A stretch of 64,000 bases of DNA from Planctomycetota bacterium (lineage in GTDB: Bacteria > Planctomycetota > Phycisphaerae > Phycisphaerales > UBA1924). The position numbers and the translations under genes are program-made. Below are positions 1 through 8,184 of this stretch, in pieces. The notes below the pieces were generated by a model. It saw only the letters and a program-made list of their open reading frames with translations, was not told the origin of the DNA and did not search any database. The DNA lies in NCBI GenBank assembly GCA_018968885.1, contig JAGWZK010000006.1, positions 1 to 64,000 on the forward strand. Direction: 5' to 3'. Position 1 is the stretch's first letter; every line of letters begins with the position of its first letter.

Positions 1-190
1 CTCCGTGCCACCGATTCGGCTCTGCAATCAATTTCGTCTTGCTCCGTGCCACTGGTTTGGCTCTGCAAACCAGTGCGTCTTGCTACGTGCCACGGTCCTG
101 GCTCTGCAGGGCCGTGCTGCATTCGCCGCAACGCGGCGATCGTCACGAGCCCGGTGGCGTCAGCCCCGGGAAAATCATCACCTCGACACA
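1..190 (+). repeat. Composite palindromic intergenic repeat, copy A (41-bp hairpin units)
   Basis: Three 41-bp units begin at 4, 45 and 86, each opening CGTGCCAC and containing a central GGCTCTGCA. In unit 2 CACTGGTTTG pairs perfectly with CAAACCAGTG around loop GCTCTG. In unit 3 CACGGTCCTG pairs with CAGGGCCGTG around the same loop with one wobble. Unit 1 is degenerate. After the units come a GCCGC/GCGGC hairpin (about 124-136), the sequence GTCACGAGCCCGG, and a second CCCGG-rich inverted repeat. Parts recur on the other strand at 8560-8700 and at 39690-39895. No convincing gene is present. Confidence 0.75.
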
Positions 191-291
191 CTCGAATCCT
201 TATCCCCACTCGCACAACCGCCTTCACATTGTGCCGCGAGGATCGCGGCATGAAATCAAACGCCTTCTTGTCTTCCCCCTTGTCATCTTGA

Positions 292-371
292 CACCTCGGC
301 ACCTCAGCACCTCGGCACCCCAGCACCCCAGCACCCTGCCTTTCCCGATGCCTAGTACCTAGTCCCTAGTG
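292..371. repeat. 8-bp and 7-bp short tandem repeat arrays
   Basis: Six contiguous octamers run from 292 to 339: CACCTCGG, CACCTCAG, CACCTCGG, CACCCCAG, CACCCCAG, CACCCTGC. Three heptamers CCTAGTN follow at 351-371. The octamer pattern CACYYNGN recurs at other intergenic sites in the window. The rest of 190-472 is C/T-rich, with no gene or RNA recognised. Confidence 0.8.
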
Positions 372-472
372 CCTCCTTCTAACCTCCTGCCCTTCCTGCA
401 CTTACAACTTTTCCAAACAAAACCCTTTCAACCCCATTGGCGCGATCCGCACAAAACCCTATACTGAACCTT

Positions 473-1330
473 ATGAATACCTCACAATCCCTCTCCGACG
501 CCGACCGCACACTCCTCCTTCAAGCCGTTTCCGATGGTTTCTCACTCCCCACTCTCCTCTCACGCGCTCCCGATGCCCACCCTGCCCAGCGTGACATGCT
601 CACCCTCCTCGAGTGGTTCGACCTTCCCCACATCAAGGCCGCCGCTCAGCGCGCTGTCGACATCGTCGCCGATATCGATCGCTACGCCGCCGCAGCCACC
701 CTCCGCCCACTCCGCGAAAAACTCATCAACCTCTTCTCACTCGCCTTCGACAGCGTCGCAGATTCGCGGCACTCTCTCTGCACATCCCCAGCCAAATCCG
801 CCTCCGCCATCCACGCCACCTGCTCGCGCACCATCCGCGAAACCCGCTTCATCACCCAACAGATCCTCCGTCTCAGCGGCGTCCCCGCGCGGCCGCGCAA
901 CACAAAGAATCAACTGCACGACACACTCGCCACCGACAACCTCACATCCAACGCCGCGCACGACTCAACTTCTGATCCCAACTCCATCTCCACATCCTCG
1001 CGCACCAACTCCGCCTCCCACCACTCCATTCCACACACCATCTCTGACACCGCGAACGACACCTCGCTCAATCCAAACACACCACTTCACGCCCAACTCG
1101 CTTCAACCCTCACCACCTTCGCCGATCTGACAACCCAACCCACCAACTCGCCTCGCGCGCACGCTCTCTCTGCTTCCTCTCTATACAGCACCGCCGGCAC
1201 CGCGCGCACTGCCCACAACGCCGCGCCCGCCTCTCGCCCACTCCCACTTCACATGAACCTCCCCTCATCCCCAGGCGCGGCACTCCTCCCACCACACCTC
1301 CGCCTCCCCCTCGACACCTTGTCTCCTTGA
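473..1330 (+). CDS. Hypothetical protein, Ser/Thr/Asn-rich C-terminal half
   Basis: This frame encodes about 285 residues from the ATG at 473. An upstream TTG at 437 would add 12 residues but is a weaker choice. Residues 1-130 look like a folded alpha-helical region (SDADRTLLLQAVSDGFSLP, then LTLLEWFDLPHIKAAAQRA). From about residue 150 the sequence becomes low in complexity and rich in S, T, N, H and P, suggesting a disordered tail. I recognise no family. The N-terminal part could be a small helical DNA- or protein-binding domain, but that is only an impression. The stop codon lies inside an 8-bp tandem repeat array, so the last residues are encoded by the repeat. The next gene starts about 50 bases downstream on the same strand. 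Confidence 0.6.
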   Translation: MNTSQSLSDADRTLLLQAVSDGFSLPTLLSRAPDAHPAQRDMLTLLEWFDLPHIKAAAQRAVDIVADIDRYAAAATLRPLREKLINLFSLAFDSVADSRHSLCTSPAKSASAIHATCSRTIRETRFITQQILRLSGVPARPRNTKNQLHDTLATDNLTSNAAHDSTSDPNSISTSSRTNSASHHSIPHTISDTANDTSLNPNTPLHAQLASTLTTFADLTTQPTNSPRAHALSASSLYSTAGTARTAHNAAPASRPLPLHMNLPSSPGAALLPPHLRLPLDTLSP

Positions 1331-1360
1331 CACCTTGTCTCCTTGACACCTTGACACCTC
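1313..1360. repeat. 8-bp tandem repeat array (GACACCTT/GTCTCCTT)
   Basis: Six contiguous octamers alternate GACACCTT and GTCTCCTT and end in GACACCTC. The array straddles the stop codon of the upstream ORF at 1328-1330. It has the same 8-bp period as the arrays at 292, 7904 and 57927. Confidence 0.8.
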
Positions 1361-1382
1361 CACTTCCCCCTACCCTCCCCCC

Positions 1383-1868
1383 ATGTCCATCGACAGCAAA
1401 CTCGCCGAACTCGGCATCACACTTCCCGAGGCGCCCAAGCCGGTTGCTTCTTACGTCCCCTGCGTGCGCACGGGCAACCTGCTCTTCGTCGCTGGCCAGA
1501 TTCCCATGAGTAAGGGCGCGCTGACCACTGTCGGTCGCGTCGGCTCATCCAGCGGCACAGATGCCAGCGAACGCCGCGTTTCCGTCGATGCCGCGCAGCT
1601 CGCGGCACGTCAGTGCGCCATCAACGCGCTCGCCGTCATCAAGGCGGAAATCGGCTCCCTCGATCGCGTCGTACGCATCGTCAAACTCGGCGTCTTCGTC
1701 GCCTGCGATCCCGACTTTGCCGCGCACCCTCAGGTCGCCAACGGTGCCAGCGATCTCCTGATTTCCATCTTCGGCGACAAAGGCCGCCACGCCCGCGCCG
1801 CCGTCGGTGCCCCCTCACTTCCCCTCAATGCCAGCGTCGAAGTGGACATGATTGTCGAAGTGGCGTGA
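1383..1868 (+). CDS. RidA family protein (YjgF/YER057c/UK114)
   Basis: The 161-residue protein belongs to the RidA superfamily, whose best known members hydrolyse reactive enamine/imine intermediates such as 2-aminoacrylate. The N-terminus MSIDSKLAELGITLPEAPKPVASYVPCVRTGNLLFVAGQ fits the slightly longer subgroup of 150-160 residues: 'LPEAPKPVASYVP' then 'LLFVAGQIP'. The C-terminal part has 'GRHARAAVGAPSLPLNASVEVDMIVEV', the usual closing strand region with the conserved Arg before the hydrophobic stretch. It is cytoplasmic, with no signal peptide. The ATG at 1383 is the first start after the repeat array. murD follows 45 bases downstream in the same direction. Family assignment is firm; the substrate cannot be told. 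Confidence 0.88.
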   Translation: MSIDSKLAELGITLPEAPKPVASYVPCVRTGNLLFVAGQIPMSKGALTTVGRVGSSSGTDASERRVSVDAAQLAARQCAINALAVIKAEIGSLDRVVRIVKLGVFVACDPDFAAHPQVANGASDLLISIFGDKGRHARAAVGAPSLPLNASVEVDMIVEVA

Positions 1869-1913
1869 GAGCCAGTGATGTGAAAACCGGTCTTCTGGTA
1901 TCCTCGGACGGTC

Positions 1914-3374
1914 ATGAAGATGGATCTGACTGACTCGCAAACCCACACTCCTCCCCCTGCCGCGACTCAACCCGTGGCAAGTCCTTGCGTGAATCCTCAA
2001 GTCGGATTCGTCCCGGAACTCGCCGACAACGCCTGGTTCAGTGGCAAACGCGTCACCGTCATGGGCATCGGACACTTCGGTGGTGGCACCTCCACGATCC
2101 GTTGGCTCGCCTCCCTCGGTGCCGATGTCCTCGCCACCGACATGAGCAGCGCCGACAAACTCGCCGATCAACTCACGCTGCTCCAGCCACTCATTGACAA
2201 AGGCCACGTCAAGCTCGCGCTCGGCGCTCACAACGTCAGCGACTTCACGACTAGCGATCTGGTCATCGTCAACCCTGCTGTCCCCAAGCCATGGGAAAAT
2301 CGCTTTCTGCGTGCCGCCATCGCCGCAGGTGTCCCCATCACCACCGAGATCAATCTCGTGGTGCAGCGTCTGCCCCGTCGCGAACATGTGGTAGCGATCA
2401 CCGGCAGCGCGGGCAAGAGCACGACCAGCGCGATGATCCACCACATTCTTGCCTCAACAGGTCGCAAGACCTGCTTTGGCGGCAACATCGGCGGTTCACT
2501 GCTGGATCACATGAATCAGATCCAGCGCGACAGCTTCATCGTGCTGGAACTCTCCAGCGCCATGCTGCACTGGCTGCACGGCTGGTCCCCTCGTATCGCC
2601 GTCGTCACCAACCTTGCTGAAAATCACATCGATTGGCACGGCTCCTTCGATCACTATCGCGAGAGCAAGCGAGCCATCATCGCCAATCAAAAGCACGGTG
2701 ACGCCGCGGTTCTTGGCCCGGGCATGCATGGCTGGGCCACCAGACCCGGTGTGTGCCGCATCGAAATGCGCGATGTGCATCAGGTCGCCGACATTCACCT
2801 CCCCGGTGTGCACAACCGCCGCAATGCTGCTGTCGCTGTGGCTGCCGCCATCGCGCTCGACCCCACGCTCGATCATGCCACGGCCGAATCCGCCGTGCGA
2901 AAATTCTCCGGCCTCCCCCACCGCCTTGAACGCGTCGGGACATGGCAAGGCAAGAAGTTCTTCAATGACAGCAAGAGCACGACTCCTGCCTCAACACTCC
3001 TGGCTCTCGATGCCGTGGGCGAAAGCGGCTTGGACAAAATCCACCTGATCGCCGGTGGCTATGACAAAGGCAGCGATCTCACTCCCATCGGCGCACTGGC
3101 CCCCAAACTCGCTGGCCTTTACACCATCGGCGCGACCGGTCCAGCCATCGCGGCCGTCGCCACCGCCACCCCAGAAGGCGCGGCACATCACACCGCGTGC
3201 GAAACCCTTGACCGCGCGGTCAACGCTGCCATCGCCCGCATGACGAGTGGCGACATCCTCCTCCTCTCCACGGCGTGCGCCTCATGGGGCCAATTCACCA
3301 ATTACGAAGCCCGCGGCAAGCTTTTCTGCGAACTCGTCCGCGCTCACTTCGGAGCCCAACCCGGAGAGGCGTGA
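1914..3374 (+). CDS. murD: UDP-N-acetylmuramoyl-L-alanine--D-glutamate ligase
   Basis: MurD adds D-glutamate to UDP-MurNAc-L-Ala in the cytoplasmic stage of peptidoglycan synthesis, using ATP. The 486-residue product starts with a tail of about 40 residues, then a Rossmann-like N-domain (VTVMGIGHFGGG), a central ATPase domain with P-loop ITGSAGKSTTS (the usual Asn before Gly-Lys is Ala), GNIGGSLLD, and 'NLAENHIDWHGSFDHYRESK', where the family has LNISPDHLDRH. The C-domain has HNRRNAAVA and FFNDSKSTTPAS (family NDSKATN). It is longer than E. coli MurD (438 residues), mainly at the N-terminus. No other mur or division genes surround it, so it is outside a dcw cluster. The stop codon overlaps the next ATG by one base (TGATG), indicating translational coupling. 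Confidence 0.93.
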   Translation: MKMDLTDSQTHTPPPAATQPVASPCVNPQVGFVPELADNAWFSGKRVTVMGIGHFGGGTSTIRWLASLGADVLATDMSSADKLADQLTLLQPLIDKGHVKLALGAHNVSDFTTSDLVIVNPAVPKPWENRFLRAAIAAGVPITTEINLVVQRLPRREHVVAITGSAGKSTTSAMIHHILASTGRKTCFGGNIGGSLLDHMNQIQRDSFIVLELSSAMLHWLHGWSPRIAVVTNLAENHIDWHGSFDHYRESKRAIIANQKHGDAAVLGPGMHGWATRPGVCRIEMRDVHQVADIHLPGVHNRRNAAVAVAAAIALDPTLDHATAESAVRKFSGLPHRLERVGTWQGKKFFNDSKSTTPASTLLALDAVGESGLDKIHLIAGGYDKGSDLTPIGALAPKLAGLYTIGATGPAIAAVATATPEGAAHHTACETLDRAVNAAIARMTSGDILLLSTACASWGQFTNYEARGKLFCELVRAHFGAQPGEA

Positions 3375-4177
3375 TGCGTTGCACTCTGCCCGTCATCACG
3401 CTCTTGCTTCTCACGGGATGCCAACAGCACCGGCCCGAACCCGCACGTTCCGCTGCTCCATCCGCCACTTCTCAAGAACCGTTGCAATTCGAGCCCGTCA
3501 AGATTGCCGATGCCGCACCGGTGTCCGGCTGGGTGGAAGTGCGCCCCGGCGTACAAGTCAACGTGGATCAGCAGCGCATTCGCATCGCGGCTGAGATCTG
3601 CCTTGATCCCGCCACCGGCGAGCCGGGTCGCGGCGTTCCTCTCGAAGCAATCCTCGTCACTCCAGTCAGTGGCAAAGAGCACGAAGCGATCGCCGTGACC
3701 AAAGCGAAGCCGTCGGATGTTCACTTTGCACTGCTGCTTTTGCGACTGGAAAATGGCACACCGGGTCGATGGACGTTTGACAAGGCAACACGACGGCTCA
3801 CTGCGCACCCACCCACTGGGCCGCAGGTCCATGCCACGCTGATCCACGGCGTCAAGACAACACGACTGGCGGATTTCGTCGTCGTACTCGATGATGATGG
3901 AAAGGCGACAAGGCCCTTCACTGCCACGGCCAAGACAGGCCCATCCAACTGGATGTTTGCCGGGTCGTTCTTTGGAAAATTCCAAGGCAAAGAGGTGTAT
4001 GACGCGGACTACACCGGCATCATCATCGGCCTCTGCACCTTTGGCGGAGAAGTGCTGGCATGGCCGGATGTGCTCGACCCTGAATCGGCGCGGCAGCAAC
4101 CGATCTGGTATGGAAAGAGCGACATGCTGCCACCCTTCGGCACGGCAGTGATGGTCGAACTCACACCCGAACAGTGA
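3374..4177 (+). CDS. YdjY-domain lipoprotein
   Basis: The ATG at 3374 overlaps the murD stop by one base. The 267-residue product begins MRCTLPVITLLLLTGCQQ, a short lipoprotein signal with lipobox LLTGC, so it should be lipid-anchored. The mature part contains the features I associate with the YdjY domain: 'VQVNVDQQRIRIAAEICLD', 'LEAILVTPVSGKEHEAIAVTKAKPSDVHFALLLLRLENG', and a second half with 'GGEVLAWPDV'. YdjY-type proteins are periplasmic and their function is not well defined. Coupling to murD suggests co-expression but not a shared reaction. The gene converges on the HtrA-like protease gene with only 8 bases between stop codons. Function unknown; domain call fairly confident. Confidence 0.8.
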   Translation: MRCTLPVITLLLLTGCQQHRPEPARSAAPSATSQEPLQFEPVKIADAAPVSGWVEVRPGVQVNVDQQRIRIAAEICLDPATGEPGRGVPLEAILVTPVSGKEHEAIAVTKAKPSDVHFALLLLRLENGTPGRWTFDKATRRLTAHPPTGPQVHATLIHGVKTTRLADFVVVLDDDGKATRPFTATAKTGPSNWMFAGSFFGKFQGKEVYDADYTGIIIGLCTFGGEVLAWPDVLDPESARQQPIWYGKSDMLPPFGTAVMVELTPEQ

Positions 4178-4185
4178 TGCGACTT

Positions 4186-5607
4186 CTACTCGCCGATCTT
4201 GATCTTGACATCGCGCGGCTTGTCATCTTCTTCGATGGTCATTTCGACCTCGGTGCCGCGGAAAAGGCCCGCTTCAACGACTTTGCGATAGAACTGCTCA
4301 GTGGAGCGGACGGTTTCACCGGCGACCTTGGTGATGGTCATGCCGGGCTTCAGACCGGCCTTGGTGGCGGGAGACTCGGGAAGCACATCACGCACGACAA
4401 CTTTGCCACCGGTTTCGCGGACATTGACACCCATCTGCACGGCGATGGGGAAAAGAGCATCGCGCTGGTTGCGAGCGAGGACGCTGGCGGGCATCTCTCC
4501 GAGGGAGACAGTGAGCTCACGCTGCGACATCGTCTCACCTTCGCCCCGCCAGACCGAGACGGGGAGCGCGGTGCCGGGCATGGTGGAAGAGATGATGGCA
4601 CGCATCATCTCGCCATCCTGAACCATCTGACCAGCGACCGCAACGATGATGTCGCCCTGCTCGACACCAGCGCGCGAGGCGGGAGAATCCGGCTCGACGC
4701 GACCGACTCGCACGCCGACACCCTTGAAATCCTTGCCAGCCATCACCGGCTCAGAACCGGTGCCGAAGGAGATGCCCAGGAATCCTCGACGGACCTTGCC
4801 GGTCTCGATGAGCTGCTGGGCGACGGAATCGATGGTCATGAGAGGAATGGCAAAGGCGATGCCGGAGGATTGCCCCTCGTCGTTGGTTCCCTCGGCATCG
4901 CGGGCGGTGGCGATGGCGACGTTCATGCCCACGACGCGACCACGGATATCGACCAACGGTCCACCACTGTTGCCGGGATTGACAGAGGCATCATGCTGAA
5001 TGAAGTTGGAGAACTGAAGATCCATGCCGGGGTGGGCAGCTCGGCCCAGGCCGGAGATGATCCCCTCGGTCATGCTGAACTTGTAGCCAAAGGGGGAACC
5101 GAAAGCGAAAACCCGCTGACCTTTCTCAGCACGCTCACCAGAGGCGCGGCGGATGGGAATGAGAGGCAGGTCACCATCGACCTTGAGGACCGCGATGTCG
5201 GCATATTGATCGGTGCCCTGCACTGTGGCGGGGACGCGGCGGCCATCGGAGAATTGCACGCGAATCTGCGAAGCATCGCGAACCACGTGCTCATTGGTGA
5301 TGATGAAGCCCTTGGAGTCGTAGACCCAGCCGGAGCCGGTGGAGCCACGGCGGAAGAGTTCGTTGCGGGCCATGTCGAAAACCTCGATATGAACGACGGA
5401 GGGTTCGACGGAGGCGGCGACTGACTTGACCGCGCGATCGATGCGAGCCAGCACATCGTCATCATCAACGGCCTGCCGCACGAGTGCGACGCGGGCGATG
5501 CGATGGGCGTTTTGAGTGCGCTCGACGATGGAAGGAATCAGCAGAGAGAGGATCGCCGCGCAGCCCATGAGGACCAGTAGCGGGAGGATCGTGATCATGC
5601 GTCGCAT
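4186..5607 (-). CDS. HtrA/DegP-like trypsin-type serine protease with two PDZ domains
   Basis: The 473-residue envelope protease belongs to family S1C, which degrades or refolds damaged exported proteins. The N-terminus MRRMITILPLLVLMGCAAILSLLIPSIV is a membrane anchor; MGC also resembles a lipobox. The catalytic triad is visible: His in ITNEHVV, Asp in YADIAVLK, Ser in NPGNSGGPL. Two PDZ-like regions follow: 'GVRVGRVEPDSPASRAGVEQGDIIVAV' and 'GKVVVRDVLPESPATKAGLKPGMTITKV'. Layout and length match DegP/DegS-like proteins. The opposite strand is open over 1.2 kb here, but that frame is a shadow. The next gene upstream on the minus strand lies 140 bases away and is unrelated. Confidence 0.93.
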   Translation of the reverse strand: MRRMITILPLLVLMGCAAILSLLIPSIVERTQNAHRIARVALVRQAVDDDDVLARIDRAVKSVAASVEPSVVHIEVFDMARNELFRRGSTGSGWVYDSKGFIITNEHVVRDASQIRVQFSDGRRVPATVQGTDQYADIAVLKVDGDLPLIPIRRASGERAEKGQRVFAFGSPFGYKFSMTEGIISGLGRAAHPGMDLQFSNFIQHDASVNPGNSGGPLVDIRGRVVGMNVAIATARDAEGTNDEGQSSGIAFAIPLMTIDSVAQQLIETGKVRRGFLGISFGTGSEPVMAGKDFKGVGVRVGRVEPDSPASRAGVEQGDIIVAVAGQMVQDGEMMRAIISSTMPGTALPVSVWRGEGETMSQRELTVSLGEMPASVLARNQRDALFPIAVQMGVNVRETGGKVVVRDVLPESPATKAGLKPGMTITKVAGETVRSTEQFYRKVVEAGLFRGTEVEMTIEEDDKPRDVKIKIGE

Positions 5608-5743
5608 GCGAGGAATTCCATGAAGAGGTCGGGGTGAGGCGACCCCAAATCAGTTCTTGAGTACTTGGCGCATTGCCATTCTGTTCTTCGGCTGAGGCCC
5701 CGTTGGTGATTCATTTGATGCCTGGAAAGGTGATGAGTTTCGG

Positions 5744-6631
5744 TCAGGCGCGGGGTTGCCCTTGTGTGTCCTTGCGCGTGGTGGGAGTTGAAGCGGGAGC
5801 CGGTTTGGCTGGATCGATACCGACCTGACGATCGCGGACGAGGCGCACCCACTCTTGCCCGGCCTGAATGAGGGCAGCACCCATCTCGGCGACGGGACGG
5901 GCAAAGACGGGTGGGCGATCGGAGAGGCCGAGAAGGTCTTGGAGCACCAGCACCTGGCCGTGGCAGGAGTTGCCAGCGCCGATGCCGATGACGGGGAGCT
6001 TGGTCTGGGCGATGAGCCGCGTGGTGAGATCGTGAGGGACTGCCTCGATGAGGAGCATGACGGCGCCGGCATCTTCACAGGCGTGGGCGTCGGCGAGAAT
6101 GCGATCAGCGGATTCTGATGTGCGACCTGCGCCGACGTAGCCGCCGGTCATCGCGGCGGTCTGGGGGCGCGAACCAACGTGTGCACAGACTGGGATTCCT
6201 GCGCGGGCCATTTTCGCAATGAGCGGCGCGAATGAGGCATCGACTTCGAGCTTGACGATGTCGGCCTTGCCCTGGGTGAGAAAGCGGCCGGCGTTGGCGA
6301 TGGCGGTGGCATCATCGGTCTGGTAGGACATGAAGGGCATGTCACCCATGACGAAGGTGTTTGGCGCGCCGCGCTTGACGGCGGCGGTGAGTTCGATGAG
6401 TGAATCCAGCGGGCAATCAATGGTGCGCGAGTAGCCGAAGATGACTTCGGCGGCGGTGTCGCCGACGAGGAGCACATGCAACCCGGCACGCTCGAGCCAG
6501 CGCGCGGTCGTGGCGTCATAACACGTGAGACAACTGAATGCCTCACCCCGCTCGGCCATCTTGCGCAAAGTGCGGATGGTGACGGGCTCACGCGGCGGAA
6601 AGGCGACTGAGTGATTCTGCGGTTGGGTCAC
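5744..6631 (-). CDS. panB: 3-methyl-2-oxobutanoate hydroxymethyltransferase
   Basis: PanB transfers a hydroxymethyl group from methylenetetrahydrofolate to 2-oxoisovalerate, the first committed step to pantothenate and CoA. The 295-residue protein has the typical motifs: 'LTCYDATTARWLERAGLHVLLVGDTAAEVIFGY' (metal and substrate site), 'FVMGDMPFMSYQ', 'VKLEVD', 'PVCAHVGSRPQT' (family HxGLxPQ), 'LIEAVPHDLTTRL' and 'VIGIGAG..CHGQVLVLQDLLGL'. The C-terminal 20 residues are Pro/Thr-rich and outside the domain. It follows a small membrane-protein gene on the same strand after 43 bases. Its substrate is also an intermediate of valine metabolism, the substrate class of the E1 proteins at 50.5-52.7 kb. 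Confident call. Confidence 0.95.
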   Translation of the reverse strand: MTQPQNHSVAFPPREPVTIRTLRKMAERGEAFSCLTCYDATTARWLERAGLHVLLVGDTAAEVIFGYSRTIDCPLDSLIELTAAVKRGAPNTFVMGDMPFMSYQTDDATAIANAGRFLTQGKADIVKLEVDASFAPLIAKMARAGIPVCAHVGSRPQTAAMTGGYVGAGRTSESADRILADAHACEDAGAVMLLIEAVPHDLTTRLIAQTKLPVIGIGAGNSCHGQVLVLQDLLGLSDRPPVFARPVAEMGAALIQAGQEWVRLVRDRQVGIDPAKPAPASTPTTRKDTQGQPRA

Positions 6632-6674
6632 GGTGAAGTGTACGAGAGCCGGTTGATTGAGGATCGCGCCCGGT

Positions 6675-7208
6675 TCACCTTACACCAAGGATGAGCCAGA
6701 GCGCCAAGCCGAGGCCGAGAGCAATGGAACCAGCGGCGAGCCAGCCGTTCAGGCCCCATGCGCCAGTGGTGGCAGAAGCGGATTCTTCTGGTGGGCGAAT
6801 GAGTGAGAGGCGCGACTCGGTTTCCTCGCAGAGGCGATCGTGGCCGCAACGTGCACAATCCTGCACGATGGCGATGACGAGGTGCGCATCGAAGGGGCGC
6901 AATCCCATGGAGACGGCGGAGGCGACGAGGCGCTCGCGTTTTTCGGGCGTGAGGATTGCCGCGCGGCCGCCTTCGAGTGATTTGCTGACGAGGACGGCGA
7001 AGACCCAGCGTGAGTCGGTGCCTTTGAGCTTGGAGGCAGAGACATTCTCACGCGCGACGTGGCGGCGACGGATGGGCAACTGACTGGGAGGAACCAGCTC
7101 GGAAGCGTCGCTTGGGCGCGACCGCAGTTGCGGGAACGCAACACCTGCGTTGACCAGACGCAGCGCTGGGGAGGCCTGTGCGGGTTGGAACGGCGTACGT
7201 GTCACCAT
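6675..7208 (-). CDS. Hypothetical protein with C-terminal membrane anchor
   Basis: The product is 177 residues with one clear hydrophobic segment at the very C-terminus (GWLAAGSIALGLGLALWLILGVR), so it is probably tail-anchored with the bulk in the cytoplasm. The soluble part has 'ILTPEKRERLVASAVSMGLRPFDAHLVIAIVQDCARCGHDRLCEETESRL'. The Cys pair (CARCGHDRLC) could be structural, but no known domain is recognised. The ATG at 7208 is the start; no strong ribosome-binding site precedes it. It is divergent from the gene at 7351, leaving about 140 bases for promoters, and it runs into panB with a 43-base gap. Confidence 0.65.
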   Translation of the reverse strand: MVTRTPFQPAQASPALRLVNAGVAFPQLRSRPSDASELVPPSQLPIRRRHVARENVSASKLKGTDSRWVFAVLVSKSLEGGRAAILTPEKRERLVASAVSMGLRPFDAHLVIAIVQDCARCGHDRLCEETESRLSLIRPPEESASATTGAWGLNGWLAAGSIALGLGLALWLILGVR

Positions 7209-7350
7209 GGACAGCGTATGGGCAAGAGTGGTGCCAGCACGTGTGTGAATGTGGGGTATGCGGAGGGTTTAGGTGGTTTTTTCGAGGGAACAAGGTCCTG
7301 ATAAGTTGGTGGAGCAGTTGACTGGGGTTGAAACGGCCGATAATCGAGGT

Positions 7351-7899
7351 ATGAGTGATGTGGCTGAAGAGGCGAATCAGGAGAAGCCAGCGTTGCCGAG
7401 CATCGCGGCATCGCGCGATGTGTTGAAGAAGTTGCCGCGGGTGATGTGTGCGTTGACACCGGAGCAGGTGGTGAAAGCGGCGGAGAAGCGGGCCAAGCAG
7501 GGGAAGCTGGCAGGGTTTCAACACGGGAGCGGCGATGTGCTTTTCGTTGCGGATGTGTTTGGCGAACCGTTTGATCGGACGCTGGTGGTGAAGGGTGAGA
7601 AGGTGGATGGGGGAACGCGGTTGACGTTTGCCGCGCCGATGAAGAAGAAGTTGCCGTGGATCTTTATTGCGGTGATCGCCTTCAGCATCTGGCCGGGTGT
7701 GACGCTGACGCATTCATTGCTGGTGACTTATTTCTCGTGGTACACGATTCAGACATGGTGGTGGTATATCCCGATCACAGTGATTCCACTGCCTTGGATG
7801 TACAAGAAGATGATGACAAAGAGCGAGGCCTCATGCGCGGGGTCGGCGATGGAGCAGATTGAGTCGGTGCGCGAGGCGGTGGGTGGAAGTAGTGAGTGA
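7351..7899 (+). CDS. Hypothetical membrane protein with two transmembrane segments
   Basis: I start the gene at the ATG at 7351 (MSDVAEEANQ); the frame is open further upstream but lacks an ATG there. The 182-residue product has a cytoplasmic-looking N-terminal part ('LPRVMCALTPEQVVKAAEKRAKQGKLAGF'), then two hydrophobic segments (LPWIFIAVIAFSIWPGVTLTHSLLVTYF and WWWYIPITVIPLPWMY) and a short polar tail. No family recognised. Immediately after the stop is an 8-bp tandem repeat array, then a region of palindromes rather than another gene. Coding is likely because of the clean hydrophobic pattern and codon usage like its neighbours. Confidence 0.65.
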   Translation: MSDVAEEANQEKPALPSIAASRDVLKKLPRVMCALTPEQVVKAAEKRAKQGKLAGFQHGSGDVLFVADVFGEPFDRTLVVKGEKVDGGTRLTFAAPMKKKLPWIFIAVIAFSIWPGVTLTHSLLVTYFSWYTIQTWWWYIPITVIPLPWMYKKMMTKSEASCAGSAMEQIESVREAVGGSSE

Positions 7900-7903
7900 A
7901 GAC

Positions 7904-7943
7904 ACGAAGTGGCAGAGTGGCGAAGTGACCAAGTGGCAGAGTG
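7904..7943. repeat. 8-bp tandem repeat array
   Basis: Five octamers follow the stop codon of the upstream gene: ACGAAGTG, GCAGAGTG, GCGAAGTG, ACCAAGTG, GCAGAGTG. On the complementary strand they read CACTYNGN, matching the arrays at 292-339 and 57927-57958. Confidence 0.75.
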
Positions 7944-8184
7944 AAGAGGAAAGGCACTTGCCCTCAGCCGCGACGGCTGCGCCGTTTCGCGGCACAATGT
8001 AGAGGAAGGGTGAGGAAGAGATTGCCTTCCAGGGGTATCGTCACTTCGTCCGCTGGCGCGGGCGAGTTCCTCAACCCCTGGCAAAGATCGCGCACCACGC
8101 TGTGGTGCAATACATTGAGGGAAGAGCGAGGCAGAGGGGCGGGGTGAAACGGCTTGGGCCGTCCGTGCAGTACATCGGATTCAT
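7944..8184. other. Intergenic region with several inverted repeats
   Basis: No gene is supported here. The stretch holds a GC-rich inverted repeat near 7972-7996 (CCGCGACGGC with GCCGTTTCGCGG), a long-range complementary pair (CCAGGGGT near 8028 and ACCCCTGG near 8076), and a small hairpin GCACCACGCTGTGGTGC near 8090. The style resembles the palindromic repeat clusters elsewhere in the window, but no clear copy of the composite repeat is present. Confidence 0.5.

Noticed and set aside
4-128. CRISPR-like array of 41-bp repeats
   Set aside because: The repeats are contiguous with no spacers, and the variable part is a self-complementary stem, so it is a tandem palindromic unit and not a CRISPR array.
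4174-5424. 416-codon plus-strand open frame
   Set aside because: It is the antisense shadow of the HtrA-like protease gene, which has catalytic motifs and the expected domain order; the shadow product is Gly/Asp/His-rich and unlike any family.
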